From Tretioscincus oriximinensis (Eukaryota; Chordata; Lepidosauria; Squamata; Gymnophthalmidae), in the NCBI GenBank assembly GCA_022410635.1, contig JAJVDF010001194.1, positions 203,152-267,151 of the forward strand: a DNA stretch of 64,000 nucleotides. The letters are read 5' to 3'. Positions 11,250 through 22,264 of this stretch are shown here, one piece after another (the stretch's first letter is position 1; every line of letters starts with the position of its first letter). The notes under the pieces are model-generated. The model worked only from the letters and a program-made list of their open reading frames with translations, had not been told where the DNA came from and did not search any database. The position numbers and the translations under genes are program-made.

Positions 11250-12192
11250 AAGAAATCTGCATGAACCTATCAAAAATGAATGCATACTGATTAAAATGGG
11301 ATTGTTAAAATGGCCCATCCCTAATCAAAATCGACTGCTTGAAATCATTGCGGAACAATTGCCCAGACTAGGTGGCTGCCAGCTACTTAATTCAGAGTCT
11401 TACAGAAGGATTTAAAATATCTTATGAGGGCCCTGAGGCTTTCAAAATTGTTGGGGAATTTTGTGAGAGTGTCAAGGCAAAGCTGGTGAAGCAGTTTAAA
11501 GTATAGAGAATTTCTGAGCTTTTTTACTGTAGTTTAGCAAAACATATATTGGAAATATGCAGCCTTCCAGGGCAACTGTGTCTGACCAATCAGCTAATTG
11601 GGGCTGATTGCTTTGTTAGAGATAATGGAAGAGCTGCATAACAGAGGGATTTATCTGAGTTAGAGCAAAGGTTGCTCTATGTATATAAGTTGAAGCCTTC
11701 CAGGAACACGCCTGGAAATCTATTTTTCTATATGCCGCTACTTTGAAGCTGGAATCCAACTGCTTTGGAACTCATTCTGGCTGAGGAAAAGCATCATCAG
11801 TGGGAACTTGTATTGGAATAGAATGCCCTTGGCAGAGTCAAAAAACAGACAGAGCCATTTTACACATTTGTCTCCAGGGCTTTTTGCTTATGAAGTAATG
11901 GCACAACTTTGAGAATACGAAGGAATGACAGCTTTCAAATGTGAGCTGAAGAGTAAAATGAACAAACCATTAGGTAGATGCAATTGGAATCAGTTATCAC
12001 TCTGATGTAGAGACAGGGAAGTGGAACCTTTTGGAAAATGAAAATGAGATTAGAAATCTATCTATCATCTCTCCATATAAAATCTTCAAAATGTAGAGAA
12101 TTCCTAATTTTGCTTCCAAGGGTGAGGGTTGCTATAATACATCTTCTTTCGCTACAGAAGCAGAAACTTGCCAGAGGCAAAGCGAGGGGTTT
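11250..12192. other. Unassigned DNA between LTR and hAT-like element
   Basis: A short open stretch (11221-11415) overlaps the LTR end and has no known motif. The rest is AT-rich without recognisable features. Confidence 0.55.
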
Positions 12193-12200
12193 CAGCACCA

Positions 12201-12633
12201 TAAGGTTGCCATACGTCCCGGGACGGCAGGACAATTCCGGCTTTGGGGACTAAAATATAGTCCCCTCCGGGTTTTAAGAGAAAATCCCGGATTTTTACGT
12301 TCCCCGATGCTGCATCAGGGATTGTAAAAATCTAGGATTTTAAAGGCAAAGGAGCCGTCAGGGCTGATGGCTGCAGCCTGAGCAACGCTTTCCAGGGTCC
12401 TGGAAGAAACCTCGGAGCGTTCCGTAGCTGATCCTCTGCTGGAGGCGGGCCTTCGTCCCTACTGTCAGACAGAGCGCGCCAACTCGCCTCCAGCAGACGA
12501 AAAACGCTTGGGTTTTTTACAGGAGAACAGAGGTTTTGTGCAGCTCTGTTCTGTCCGTCTCACCACAAATGTCCATGCGCATGCATGTGTGTGTGTGCTC
12601 CCGGTTTTGGGTTGCCAAAATATGGTAACCCTA
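12201..12633 (+). mobile_element. Hairpin-rich hAT-like non-autonomous element, internally deleted
   Basis: Starts TAAGGTTGCCATAC and ends ATATGGTAACCCTA, inverted relative to each other. The flanks are cagcacca (12193-12200) and tagcaccc (12634-12641), 6 of 8 matching, as expected of an old hAT-type 8-bp target duplication. The 'gactaaaatatagtcccctc' block follows the left end. Compared with the 34.9 kb copy, much of one internal hairpin arm is missing. Confidence 0.8.
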
Positions 12634-13024
12634 TAGCACCCAGATCCCTTGTCACTCACACATTCAGACTGGTGAAAGCATCTGGTGCCCCATTTACCTG
12701 TCGTGGCACGAATCAAAGCCTTAATTTTGGCTTTGAAAGTGCTGGCAGTTGGACTGTAACAAAAAAGGGAAGCTCCTACTTGCCTTGTGACTTGCACAGG
12801 CATACATTGCTTTTGACAGTCTACTTCAAAACAATGCAGGGATGCCAATATCAAATACCTGCTGCTCACTGCAGAATATAAATAATGAATCAAATAAAGT
12901 GGACTAAGAAGTGAGGAAAACGTTAGCAAGGAGAAGGGATTTCCTTTGTTATTTGAAGGAGAAAACATCTGTCAAAGGAGGGATGGATTGCCCTTGGTGT
13001 ACAGAACAACACCATCTAAGTAAG

Positions 13025-13777
13025 TGTGGTGTTTGCCTGGTTTGAGGCCTGTCTTTTATTTACAGACCTGTGGTTTGTATATTGTTTCCTTGGTTTCACC
13101 CAGAGGGGAGGAGGGAGGCTGAGCCCAAGGCAAGGGGAGTGGCTTTCCCTCTGACCAGTTGGGAGGAGGAAACCCTGTTGGGAGTGCCCAATCAGGAGGA
13201 AGGCTGGCTCTGCCCATGGATTGAGGCCTTTCTTCTTCTAGAACTTGGAGTGTGTGAAAGCTCTAAGTGAGGGAAGGGGGGGGGACGTCTCAAGACATCC
13301 TGGAGCAGGATTGAGGGACGTAACTGGCCTTGCCATGAGATCCAGGGTGATTGGAGGCTCATGGGCTTAGGAACTGCTATTCTAGGGGGTGGTGTATATG
13401 CTGAATTCTGTTATATTACTCCTTTATTTTCAAGTACCTTTACCCTGTTTTATGTAACAATAAACCTGTTTTTGTTTTGAAACTTATACTTTTACCTCAG
13501 CATCATTTATCCCTTAAAAACTCTCTTTAGTGCGAGTGTGAAGGCTGTGTATAAAGTCTTCACTCCCCTATGTGTGAGGAATAGTGGGCCTTCCCTGTGC
13601 TTGGCAGCGCAGAAGAGGGAAGTGCCCTGTAGCTGCCTGTGGCCTGTGTTGGGTCCTTGCAGCTTAGGTTGGCTTCAGCGGTGTAAGACTGGCTGGACAA
13701 CCTGCAGTTTTGGGCAGTGTCAAGGCCCTTCCAGGCGCTCAGGTAGAGCAGTGGCTTGGCGTGGGGTGGACGCACCA
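13025..13777 (+). mobile_element. Solo LTR, single copy in this window, perfect 5-bp target duplication
   Basis: Starts TGTGGTGTTTGCC and ends GGACGCACCA (TG...CA). The five bases GTAAG precede it (13020-13024) and follow it (13778-13782), a perfect target duplication. A GTGTATATG TATA-like motif lies near 13391, an AATAAACC poly(A) signal near 13459, and a T-rich stretch follows, the usual promoter-R-U5 order. There are no flanking gag, pol or env remnants, so it is a solo LTR formed by LTR-LTR recombination. It is unlike the other LTRs here. A 5-bp duplication is seen in several ERV classes, so I do not assign a class. Confidence 0.8.
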
Positions 13778-13836
13778 GTAAGATGAGCTATTTCATATCT
13801 GTTCTTGTGTTGATTCTGAAGCTTGCCCCAGTTTTG

Positions 13837-14472
13837 GACTGAGGCTGCCTGCACACAGCATATTTCTACCTCGATCGGAGTGATATGAGGACGAGTCATG
13901 CATAGGGGTTAAACTTTTTGCAGCAGTCGTCCCGCAGTAGATGCCATTTTTACTGGAATAAACTATTGCTGGGAAATTCAGGCACTGTTCTTTTATTCAT
14001 TTATTTATTTGTTTGTATTTATATCCTGCCCAATACCCGAAGGTCTCAGGGTAGCATACCATAGGGCGGTGGCGCAAATAGCTTTTATTGCTTTCTCCAC
14101 AACAGGCACCCTGTGGAGTAGGTGGGGCTGAGAGAGTTCTAAAGAATTTTGATTGGCCCAAGGTCACCCAGCTGGCTTTCATGGAGGAGTGGGGAATTGA
14201 ACCGGGAGACTACCAGATAAGAGTCCCACCTCCGTCCTCTTCCGGCCAACCCTGTCCTCTCCCGAGCATATGCGTGTGCACAAATTGGGCCTGAGAGGTT
14301 AAAACAAGCAAGAACGGAGCAGTAGTTTCTAGTGTTGGCTGCAAAAATTCTCGGACTGCACTGCCCTGGTCACGGAATATACAGGTTTGGTGTGAACAGA
14401 CACGTGATTGCTATATTCCGGAATATAGTTTTAAAGCGGTTTTTACGTCGTCGTGTGCATGCAGCCCGAGTC
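13837..14472 (+). mobile_element. MITE family C with a nested SINE
   Basis: The ends are inverted repeats: GACTGAGGCTGCCTGCACAC on the left, and the right end finishing GCATGCAGCCCGAGTC. Internal blocks shared with the 36.0 and 44.4 kb copies include 'cagcagtcgtcccgcagtag', 'ggaataaactattgctggga' and CTATATTCCGGAATATAG at 14411-14428. A SINE (13991-14250) splits the copy, accounting for the extra length relative to the roughly 420 bp copy at 44.4 kb. No transposase is present. Confidence 0.8.
13991..14250 (-). mobile_element. tRNA-derived SINE, family 1, inside MITE C
   Basis: The TTTA-rich tail complement, 'atatcctgcccaatacccga', 'ttgctttctccacaacaggc' and 'ggctttcatggaggagtgg' match the other family 1 copies in antisense order. 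The tRNA-like head is eroded: the expected 'accaaactggctc' end is absent. Confidence 0.8.
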
Positions 14473-15915
14473 TAGACAGCTTGTGAATGCACTGCTAGCT
14501 AGAAATGAGTTTTCCTGGCTTCAGAACTCCTGTAGATCCCATTTTGACAGTACATCTTATGTACCACCAAAATAAATCCCTTGTGATATACTGAACTATG
14601 GAGGCCTGAGATCCATGGTCTCGTATATCTTCCCCTTATATATTGATAGAACTTGGAAAAGAAGTCAACAGATGAACAGATCAGGACATCATTTTGGGTA
14701 ATTAATCCAATCTAGAATCCATCAGCATGCAGAAAAGTGTCCCATAAACCATTTTTTGCTATGGGCATAGATGGAAAAGGGGAAACAGTGTTAAGTCAAA
14801 TTAAAGTGCCTGAAGCTTCCGTAAAAAGATTGTGAAAGTTTAGATCTGTATGTAGCATAGCAAGTGATGCCATTTAAGGCAGCTTTCATATTACGAAGGC
14901 TGGATTCACACATGATAAAGGCAACTCAGAAGTAGCTTAACAGCATTAGAATGTGGACAGTAGTACTCTTGTCTCAGCTCCAATGCTCATTAAAGGTAAT
15001 TGAAAAAGTGCTTCTGTCATTTAATATGGATTAAAAATTGTAATGTGTGGATTCTACCACCCCTGAGCTGCATTTAATTGATTTCTTTTTTGTGTCCCTG
15101 TATTTCTGAATCATGTCAACTAGAAACTGGAGCTGACAAATGTTGGAAGATGGCAGTATCTAAACAATTGCAAAATACTGTCAAATCACAAACATGTTGT
15201 TTACTTTGATGTTTACTGATTACTTGCCTAATTTTCAGGAGGAATCTTATCTTGATCAAATGAAAAGACAACCAACAAAAATATTCTTCCTTTGTTTTTC
15301 CTGATAGACCTGTAATCTTCCCTTTGGTTTTTTTTATGAACGGAATCACAAGAGGTAACAGGAGTGTCCTAGAGGGGACAGAATTACTAAATTAACACAG
15401 AGATGTTTCATCTTTACAGTGTACACTAGCTGGGGTTACATTTTGAAGCACTGAACTGTAAAGGAAAGGTCTGGCTCAAATCAAAAGGTAAATGGAGCTA
15501 ATAATTGCAAGCATTTGCTTATGCCTGGCAGACATATTGATGGCTATTGATGTAAGCTATTGATTGTAGTTTAACTAGAAGCCAGAAAGACTAATGGACA
15601 AATTTTGAAAAGTGCAATGAAACTGCTTTGTTTCCATTGTGATGAAAATGATGAATGTCATTGTTTCGGACAGAGATCTGAACAGTAGAATTCCTAAAAC
15701 ATTTTTCACTAATTCCTCACTGAAAAGATCTGAAGTACCAACTAACAAATTAATTACAAGTATTTATTTATTTATTTACAATACATCTCAGGGATAATAA
15801 TGTAAAATATATAAACCAATATATTAAAAATGGTCTTTAAAGCTGTAGATGAGTAAAGAAATATATCCTAACAGATGCTATAATGTTGAAAGAGGTGGTG
15901 CTTCCTGAATATTCC
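14473..15915. other. AT-rich DNA, no gene recognised
   Basis: Only short frames without motifs, plus a TTTA-rich run near 15765-15780. Confidence 0.55.
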
Positions 15916-15920
15916 AAGTA

Positions 15921-16032
15921 AGAACATAAGAAGAGCCATACTGGATCAGGCCACAGCCCATCAAGTCCAGCATTCTGTGTCACACAGAGGCCCACCAGAT
16001 GCACCTGGGCAGTCCGAACAGAGGAAAGCAAA
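15921..16032 (-). mobile_element. CR1-like 3' end fragment (TGTTCTTA-tail subfamily)
   Basis: Begins with AAGAACATAAGAAGAGCC and continues for about 110 bp with the same sequence as the 4.1 kb copy, then ends abruptly. Confidence 0.8.
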
Positions 16033-16319
16033 AATGGTAGGTGCAACCACAGAGAAGGCCACAATTTACTAGGGATGTGTACAAACTAAAAATGGAGGTT
16101 CCATATTATTAAACTGATCCTTATATAGATCAGTCAAACTTGATTCAGCTCAAACCAGTTTCTGGTGCAACCTAGTTCTGAATTAAAAAATATAATGAAT
16201 AAGCCCTTTAAAAGGAATTAACCAGTTCATATCAAAATATGTCAGCCAAATCATCGTGTTTCAGTCTGAGATTGAACTGCTTCTCTGAACCTTTTTCAAA
16301 AACTCTACTGTTATCCTGG

Positions 16320-17960
16320 TTTAGACAACCATTTTGGACCTTTGGACCAGGACACACTTCATCCACTGTGGATGGAATACTCAAAATGAGGCTATAGCTT
16401 CTTTACTCCACATAGCGCAGAAGTCAGAATCATAGAAAGGCCTCCCAATATCTGCTGCAACAAATTTGCAAGGCACTTTGAGGGCAAAGTCGCTCAGATT
16501 TGTGAGGGATTAGATGCTACACTTGTGAATAGCCCAGGGGAAGTGTCCAGAGAACCGTCTGCTCCAATGATTTTGGATCGTTTCCAACTATTGTGGCCTG
16601 ATGATGTGGACAAGCTGCTTGTTGGGGTTTGGCCATCTTCTTGCCCTCTGGATCCTTGCCCTTCCTGGCTGATAAAAGCCAGTCGGCAAGGTATGATCGG
16701 GTGGGTCCAGGGAGTGGAGAAGTCCTGCCAGCTCTTAAAGAGGCGATGGTGCACCCTCTCTTGAAGAAGCCTTCTTTGGACCCAGGAGAGTTAAACAACT
16801 ACTATCCGGTGGCCAAAATACCCTTCCTGGGCAAGACTCTGGAGAGAGGGCCATGGCTGTTCAACTGCAGCCATGTTTGGAAGAAGCAGATTATCTAGAC
16901 ACATTTCAATCCAGCTTCAAACCTGCTCATGGCATGAATACCACCTTGGTTGCCCTGGTTGATGACCTACTCTGGGAGAGGGATGGGGGCAATGCAACCC
17001 TGTTGGTTCTCCTGGATGTCTCAGCAGCTTTTGATACCATTGACCCCTGGAGAGGCTAAGAGGTTTAGGAGTTGGTAGCAAGACCGCTTTCAGAGAGTGG
17101 TGGTGTGGGAGTCTTGCTTGATACTGTGGGAACTCACTTGTGGGAGTTCCTCAGGAGTCGATCCTCTTCCCCACTGGGAGAGGTCATCAGGAGATTTGGA
17201 ATAAAGTGTCATCAATAAGCAGATGACAGGCGGCTCTATCTCTCTGTTCCATCTGAATCAAGAAAGGCGGTTGAAGGGCTTGGATGGGGCCCAATAAATT
17301 GAAGCTGAATCCAGACAAGACAGAGGTGCTGTGTGTTGTAGTATCCTGAGTTCATGAAGTTGGGAGGCACCCTGTCTTTGATGGGGTAAAATTGCCCTAT
17401 AACGGACAGGTGTGAAACCTGGGGATGCTCCTGGACTCTTTGCTGACACTTCAAAATCACGTAGAGGCAGTAGCCAGGAGTATCTACTTCCAGTTATGTC
17501 TGGTTCACCAGTTACAGCCACTTCTGAACAGGAATGATTTAGCCACAGTAATCCACACTCTCGTAATTTCCAGATTGAACTATTGTAATGCACTCTATAT
17601 AGGACTGCCCTTGAAAATGGTTGAGAAGCTGCAGCTGGTGCAGAACGGAGCATCTACACTGCTGACCAGGAAGACTGGCTGGACACACATCACACCAGTC
17701 TTGAAAGAGCTGCACTGGCTGCCAATCTGCTACCAAGCCCAATTCAAGGTGTTAACTTAAATTTATAATGCCCTAAATAACTTGGGCCCCAAATACCTAA
17801 AGGAATGCCTTCTCCCATACTAGCCTGCCTGTGCCTTAAGATCTGCAGGGGAGGCCCTCCTGGTTGTACCACCCCTTTCAACAGCCAATGGAGTGGGAAC
17901 CCAGTCTATGGAATAGTCTCCCCCTCGAGGAGCGTCTATCATCAGCAGAGGGAATGGAGA
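16320..17960 (+). mobile_element. L2 LINE, decayed reverse transcriptase to C-terminus
   Basis: Blocks in order on the plus strand: a linker region with HPLLKKPSLDPGELNNYYPV, then ADYLDTFQSSFKPAHGMNTT, then LLVLLDVSAAFDTIDP (RT motif A). Next comes EVIRRFGIKCHQ followed by a stop (TAA, 17216-17218) and then ADD, so the Tyr of the YADD box is replaced by a stop. After it come LYLSVPSES, then VISRLNYCNALYIGLPLKMV and WTHITPVLKELHWLPICYQA (open at 17425-17760). This is the normal L2 order through the C-terminal region. Frameshifts and stops make it a pseudogene. The region upstream to 16320 is assigned with less certainty. Confidence 0.8.
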
Positions 17961-18056
17961 GGAAGATTAGAAGTAAATGAGGATGTACTTGCAAATATGT
18001 TGCCTTGCTTTTAAAAAAAAGTGATTTAAAATGGGTAATTCCTCTTGTTCACATAC

Positions 18057-18249
18057 ATGAAGAAGAAGAAGAAGAAGAAGAAGAAGAAGAAGAAGAAGAA
18101 GAAGAAGAAGAAGAAGAAGAAGAAGAAGAAGAAGAAGAAGAAGAAGAAGAAGANAAGAAGAAGAAGAAGAAGAAGAAGAAGAAGAAGAAGAAGAAGAAGA
18201 AGAAGAAGAAGAAGAAGAAGAAGAAGAAGAAGAAGAAGAAGAAGAAGAA
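18057..18249. repeat. (GAA)n microsatellite, expanded SINE tail
   Basis: About 190 bases of nearly pure GAA with one N at 18154. It sits exactly where the (CTT)n tail of the adjoining antisense family 2 SINE would be, so it is probably an expansion of that tail. The poly-Glu and poly-Lys frames across it are not genes. True length is uncertain because of the N. Confidence 0.9.
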
Positions 18250-18508
18250 CTTGGTTCTTATACCCTGATTTCTCACCTTTTCAAAGGGACTCAAAGCGGC
18301 TTACAAGGGTATTTAGCCCGAAGGCTGACATTCTATCTTCCCCATCAGGCTGTGGTGGTTCCCATGTATCTAGTTGCAGTCAGTTGCAATTTCTTGCAAT
18401 TCAAGCTTTCGAATAGCTGGGTTGGCTAGAGCTACAGGCTAGTGGAAGGTGCTCACCCCTTCCCACGGCTTCAAAAACCGATCTCCCAGACAAGAGACGA
18501 ATTCCATT
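18250..18508 (-). mobile_element. tRNA-derived SINE, family 2
   Basis: In antisense order it contains 'ttcaaagggactcaaagcgg', 'acattctatcttccccatca', 'gttgcagtcagttgcaattt', 'cgaatagctgggttggctag' and an eroded tRNA-like head near 18480-18508. It matches the copies at 19.0, 30.0 and 45.7 kb. Confidence 0.85.
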
Positions 18509-18509
18509 C

Positions 18510-19037
18510 GCGCCTGCTATGGCTCAATCAGGATGCAGTGGGAATGCAGCCTCAGTTGCTTTTTCCTTCCCTAACTGCAGAACTACAAGCTAAATGCCAG
18601 TGGAAAGCCAATGTTCTCTTACTGGAAAACAATTCATAGACTAATATGAACCTTAACTCCAACAAAATGTATTCCAGGCTAAGACATTACAGTAACTCCT
18701 ATAGCATCTTACGCATTTGAGAAAATATGCTGCTCAGAATGTGCCCCCAGGGAAGGATTGTTACAAAACATACATCAGATTTGAAATAAATCTTCCCTCA
18801 AGCACCTAAACTTTCTTCCTTTTTATTTTCTTGCCAATAATGCTTTCCCAGTTTTTTTGGTTCACGTTCTGCCCTTGGCTTCAACAGACATACAGAAACA
18901 AATTCATGCCTGCCTGTAATTCAATATACTCTTACCTGGGAATAAGTCCCATCGAAGTCAGTCAGGGATTAAGTGAAATAGACATGTACAGAACTGTACT
19001 GCCCACTTTGAGTCCCTTTGAACGGTGAGAAAAGCGG
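18510..19037. other. Unassigned DNA between two SINEs
   Basis: No coding or repeat signal recognised, apart from a short SINE-tail-like piece around 19000-19035 ('ctttgagtccctttgaacgg'). Confidence 0.5.
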
Positions 19038-19039
19038 AG

Positions 19040-19345
19040 TGTAAGAAGAAGAAGAAAAGAAGAAGAAGAACTTGGTTCTTATACCCCTCTTTTCTCACCT
19101 TTTCAAAGGGACTCAAAGCGGCTTGCAAGGGTATTATTGCCCGAAGGCTCACATTCTATCTTCCCCACCAGGCTATGGTGGTTCCCATGTATCTAATTGC
19201 ACTCAGTTGCAATTTCTTGCAATTCATGCTTTCAAATAGCTGGGTTGGCCAGAGCTACAGGCTAGTGGAAGGTGCTCACCCCTCCCCACGTCCCACACAG
19301 GGCTTTGAAACCCCATCTCCCAGATGACGGGCGAATTCCAGTTCT
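19040..19345 (-). mobile_element. tRNA-derived SINE, family 2
   Basis: Near-identical in layout to the 18.25 kb copy, with a short GAAGAA tail at 19043-19072. A second CTT run (about 19338-19362) follows the head, where a neighbouring tail may have been hit. Confidence 0.85.
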
Positions 19346-19364
19346 TCTTCTTCTTCTTCTTTTG

Positions 19365-20315
19365 TCTGAGCCCTCCTACCCTTATTATGATGGAAGCATA
19401 CTACTGGCCACGGTAGCTCTGTCTGGGATTACTAACGGGTGTGTGTGTGTTATTGTACTAACAGCCTTGCCTCCTGAAGAACTGGGTACTATACTAAAAC
19501 AAAGTAAAATCAGAGTCTTCTAGTTTTATTGTATTGTATTTATTATTTATTTTTATTCATGTTATTATCATGTAAAGGTTTTGTAATGGACTTTTGATGG
19601 TCTTTGAGACTGTCTTCAGTCCTGAAGAATGAACTAAATCAGAAAAATGGTTTTCTTTCCTGGTTAGTCCAGTTCTTTATGACTGAATGTGATTTTAAAA
19701 AAGAACGTGTGTGACGAGGGCCTAACGGATCTATATTGATAATTATTGAGAGCTACTAAATAATGTCAACATTAATCTTCCTTCTTCAAACAATTAAATT
19801 ACCAGATACATTACTACATCCGACTTTGCCTGTGCGTAGCTAGCAGACATCTAAGAAGAGTTTCATGTTTGTACTTGTTTTGCTTTTTTAAAAAACATCT
19901 GAATCCTTTTCTTGTTCTTAAGTTGTTAATATAAATTGTCTAAAATCCACAAATTGATATTCCACAGACATGCAAGTTAATAGGGAAAGGATATTTTATT
20001 TGGCTGCAGAGGGATCTGCATCAGCCTTCAAGCCAGGTCTGTTTCTAGCTCCAGAACAAATGAATGTCACCAGTCGGCAATCTGTTTGCACAGAGAATGT
20101 GCTTCTATTGCAAGACCACCAACAGTGAACATGTGCATCCACAAAGCCACAAACTTTCTGAGAGGAAACCAATAATTAGGATTTAATCCCTCCCACACAC
20201 CCCCAACATAGTCCAAGATCTCTCTCCTTAAAAATTATTAGCCAGGGTAGTATGGAAATTCAAAGGAAAGTCATCACTACTTTTGTTGTGCAAAATATAC
20301 ATTGCCTGCTAGTAG
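19365..20315. other. AT-rich DNA, no gene recognised
   Basis: TATTT-rich runs near 19530-19560. No recognisable gene or repeat. Confidence 0.5.
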
Positions 20316-20319
20316 CTTT

Positions 20320-20690
20320 TTTGGCTCAATTCAAAACATTGGTTCTAATCTATACAGCCCTAAATGGCCGTGGACCTGAATACCTGAAAGACTGTCTAAT
20401 TTAGGCTGACCAGATGACCTCTTTGGATGTGTGTGTGTTAAAACCTGGTTTTGGTGTGCCTCCCGTTTTTTTCTGAGGAAATCTTTTTCAAAAACAGATT
20501 ATTATTTTTTAAAAAATTGTTTTTTTAAATTGTTTTCCTCAGAAAAATTGGGAGCCACCCAAAAATGGGTTTTCAACACACACACCCAAAAAAGGGGTCA
20601 TCTGATCAGCCTAATTCCATACCAGTCATACCTGAGCTCAGCTTGAGATCACCTAGATTTGGCTCACTGAGAATTGAGTCATCGAGGTCA
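20320..20690 (+). mobile_element. L2 LINE fragment split by a MITE
   Basis: The left part reads TALNGRGPEYLKDCL, like the region following the LHWLPI block of the 16.3 kb L2. The right part (from about 20615) continues 'ccataccagtcatacctgag', as expected of the same element. The 214 bp MITE at 20401-20614 lies exactly between them. Confidence 0.7.
20401..20614. mobile_element. Short palindromic MITE (TIR TTAGGCTGACCAGATGACC)
   Basis: Starts TTAGGCTGACCAGATGACC and ends with the near-perfect complement GGTCATCTGATCAGCCTAA. The interior is also self-complementary ('tctgaggaaatc' against 'gttttcctcaga'), so it forms one long hairpin. It interrupts an L2 fragment. The exact target duplication (perhaps ATT) is ambiguous because the flanks overlap the terminal bases. 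Confidence 0.85.
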
Positions 20691-21059
20691 CCTTTTTTGT
20701 AGTAATCCCAATCTTATGGAGATAAACTTGATATAGCAGAGATCCCTCCCATAATTAGCTTCAGAAGACAGATGAATTTTTTGTTGGTGATGCTGATCTC
20801 AAACAGTATTCCCCTAGAAACAGTCCCTCTGAGTGTTTAATGTATGTGTTTTATTATTTCACTAATGTAAAGCCCACAAAAAGGAATGGGTTCTGTGTAT
20901 GCTGACCGCTCCCATCTATTGCCTTGAAGCAGATGAGTAGTAAGATGTGACTGGAGGTGGCCCTGGGTGTCCAGTGGATCGTAGATGGGCGGCACAGCTC
21001 TGTGGCAAACAGGCTCTGGCATTTTGGAGTGGCTGGTGATGGGCCAATCATGTTCAGTC

Positions 21060-21215
21060 TATCTCTCCTCTTTCTCTTTCCTCTCTCTTTTGCTCTTTTT
21101 CTCCCTCCCTCTCTGTCTTTCTATCACCATTTCTTTTGCCATTTCTCACTCCTTTTTCTCTTCTTTTCTCTTTGTCTTTCTCTGTTTTTTCTCAATGTCT
21201 CTCTCTATGTCTCTA
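21060..21215. repeat. CT-rich low-complexity tract
   Basis: Irregular TCTCTTT/CCCTCC run. The Ser/Leu/Phe-rich frames across it are compositional. Confidence 0.85.
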
Positions 21216-21242
21216 TCATATCAGTCACTCACAGGTCCCTTG

Positions 21243-21580
21243 CTCATAAGGAACATAAGAGGAGCCCTGCTGAAACAGGTTGGAGTCCAGCGTTCTGTCT
21301 CACACAGTGGCCCACCAATTGCATCTGGGCACTCTGGAACAGAAAAAGGCAAAATCTTCACCTGTTCCAAACGCCCTGCAAATGGCATTTCAGGAATCCT
21401 GCCTATTGCTTCATCTCAGAGGCAGCATCATGCTATCCATCTTAGTAGCTTGGTGTCCATGAACTTGTCTAATTCTCTCTTAAAGCTATCCAGGATGCTA
21501 GCTACCACCACCACCTCTTCTGGAAGTAAATTTCAAAGGCCGATGATGACCCTCTGGGTGAAAAAATACTTTCCCTTGGC
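21243..21580 (-). mobile_element. CR1-like 3' end (TGTTCTTA-tail subfamily), diverged
   Basis: Starts 'aaggaacataagaggagccc' and follows the 4.1 kb copy through 'tctgtctcacacagtggccc' and 'gctatccaggatgctagcta', and further into the coding side ('gatgaccctctgggtgaaaa'). The AGGAGCCCTGCTGAA variant is shared with the 34.7 kb copy, marking a separate subfamily. Confidence 0.8.
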
Positions 21581-22264
21581 TGCTCCTCTGCTGCCTCAGG
21601 CATCCACTGCTCCTCCCTCCGCTTGTGTTTCGGAGTCATTAAGACAAGCATTTTACTTTCTAGAGCCTCTAGGTTGCTCCAGTTTACATGGGTCGCAGGG
21701 GGCAGGGTAATAGTAATTCTGTTGGTGAATGGTTGGAAGACCGGTTGCTGCGATGTGCTTTAGTAATAAAAATATCTATTACGTTTAAATATGTATTTTG
21801 TCTTATGTGGGAATGGCTGTTGCAACTTGCCTAGAAAGCAGAGAAATCTCATTTCAATCCCAGTCTACTCTAGTAGCAGACAATGACAAACCTATTTTTG
21901 TTTATCTGCCAATAAAGCTCTAGAGAAGAGCCCATAAGGATACATGCAATCAATCAGGAGTCAGACACGACTCATTGACAACCAACAACAATAACAGCAA
22001 CATTTTCTCTTACATATTTTAACATTGTAAAATAGCCTGAGTGCATTGAAGCAATCAGGTAGGATATTAAAATGAAGACATACAAATAGAAATATTTTTT
22101 GCCTCCTCTGCTCAGTTTCCCCAATGGCGATGAAGTTGAAAAGATTTCCAAAGGGAAGTGGAATCATAATAGGCCAACATGGCTTTTACTACCACCCCTA
22201 CATTGCCATGTGTTTGCTCGATGCCGTTTCTATTTTACTGAGCCTGTGTTTCACACACATCCAC

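Noticed and set aside
18005..18416. Long poly-Glu, poly-Lys/Arg and poly-Phe/Ser frames
   Set aside because: They are all readings of the GAA microsatellite and SINE tail.
20985..21710. 241-codon plus-strand open frame
   Set aside because: It runs through a CT-rich tract and an antisense CR1 end, so it has no unified protein character.
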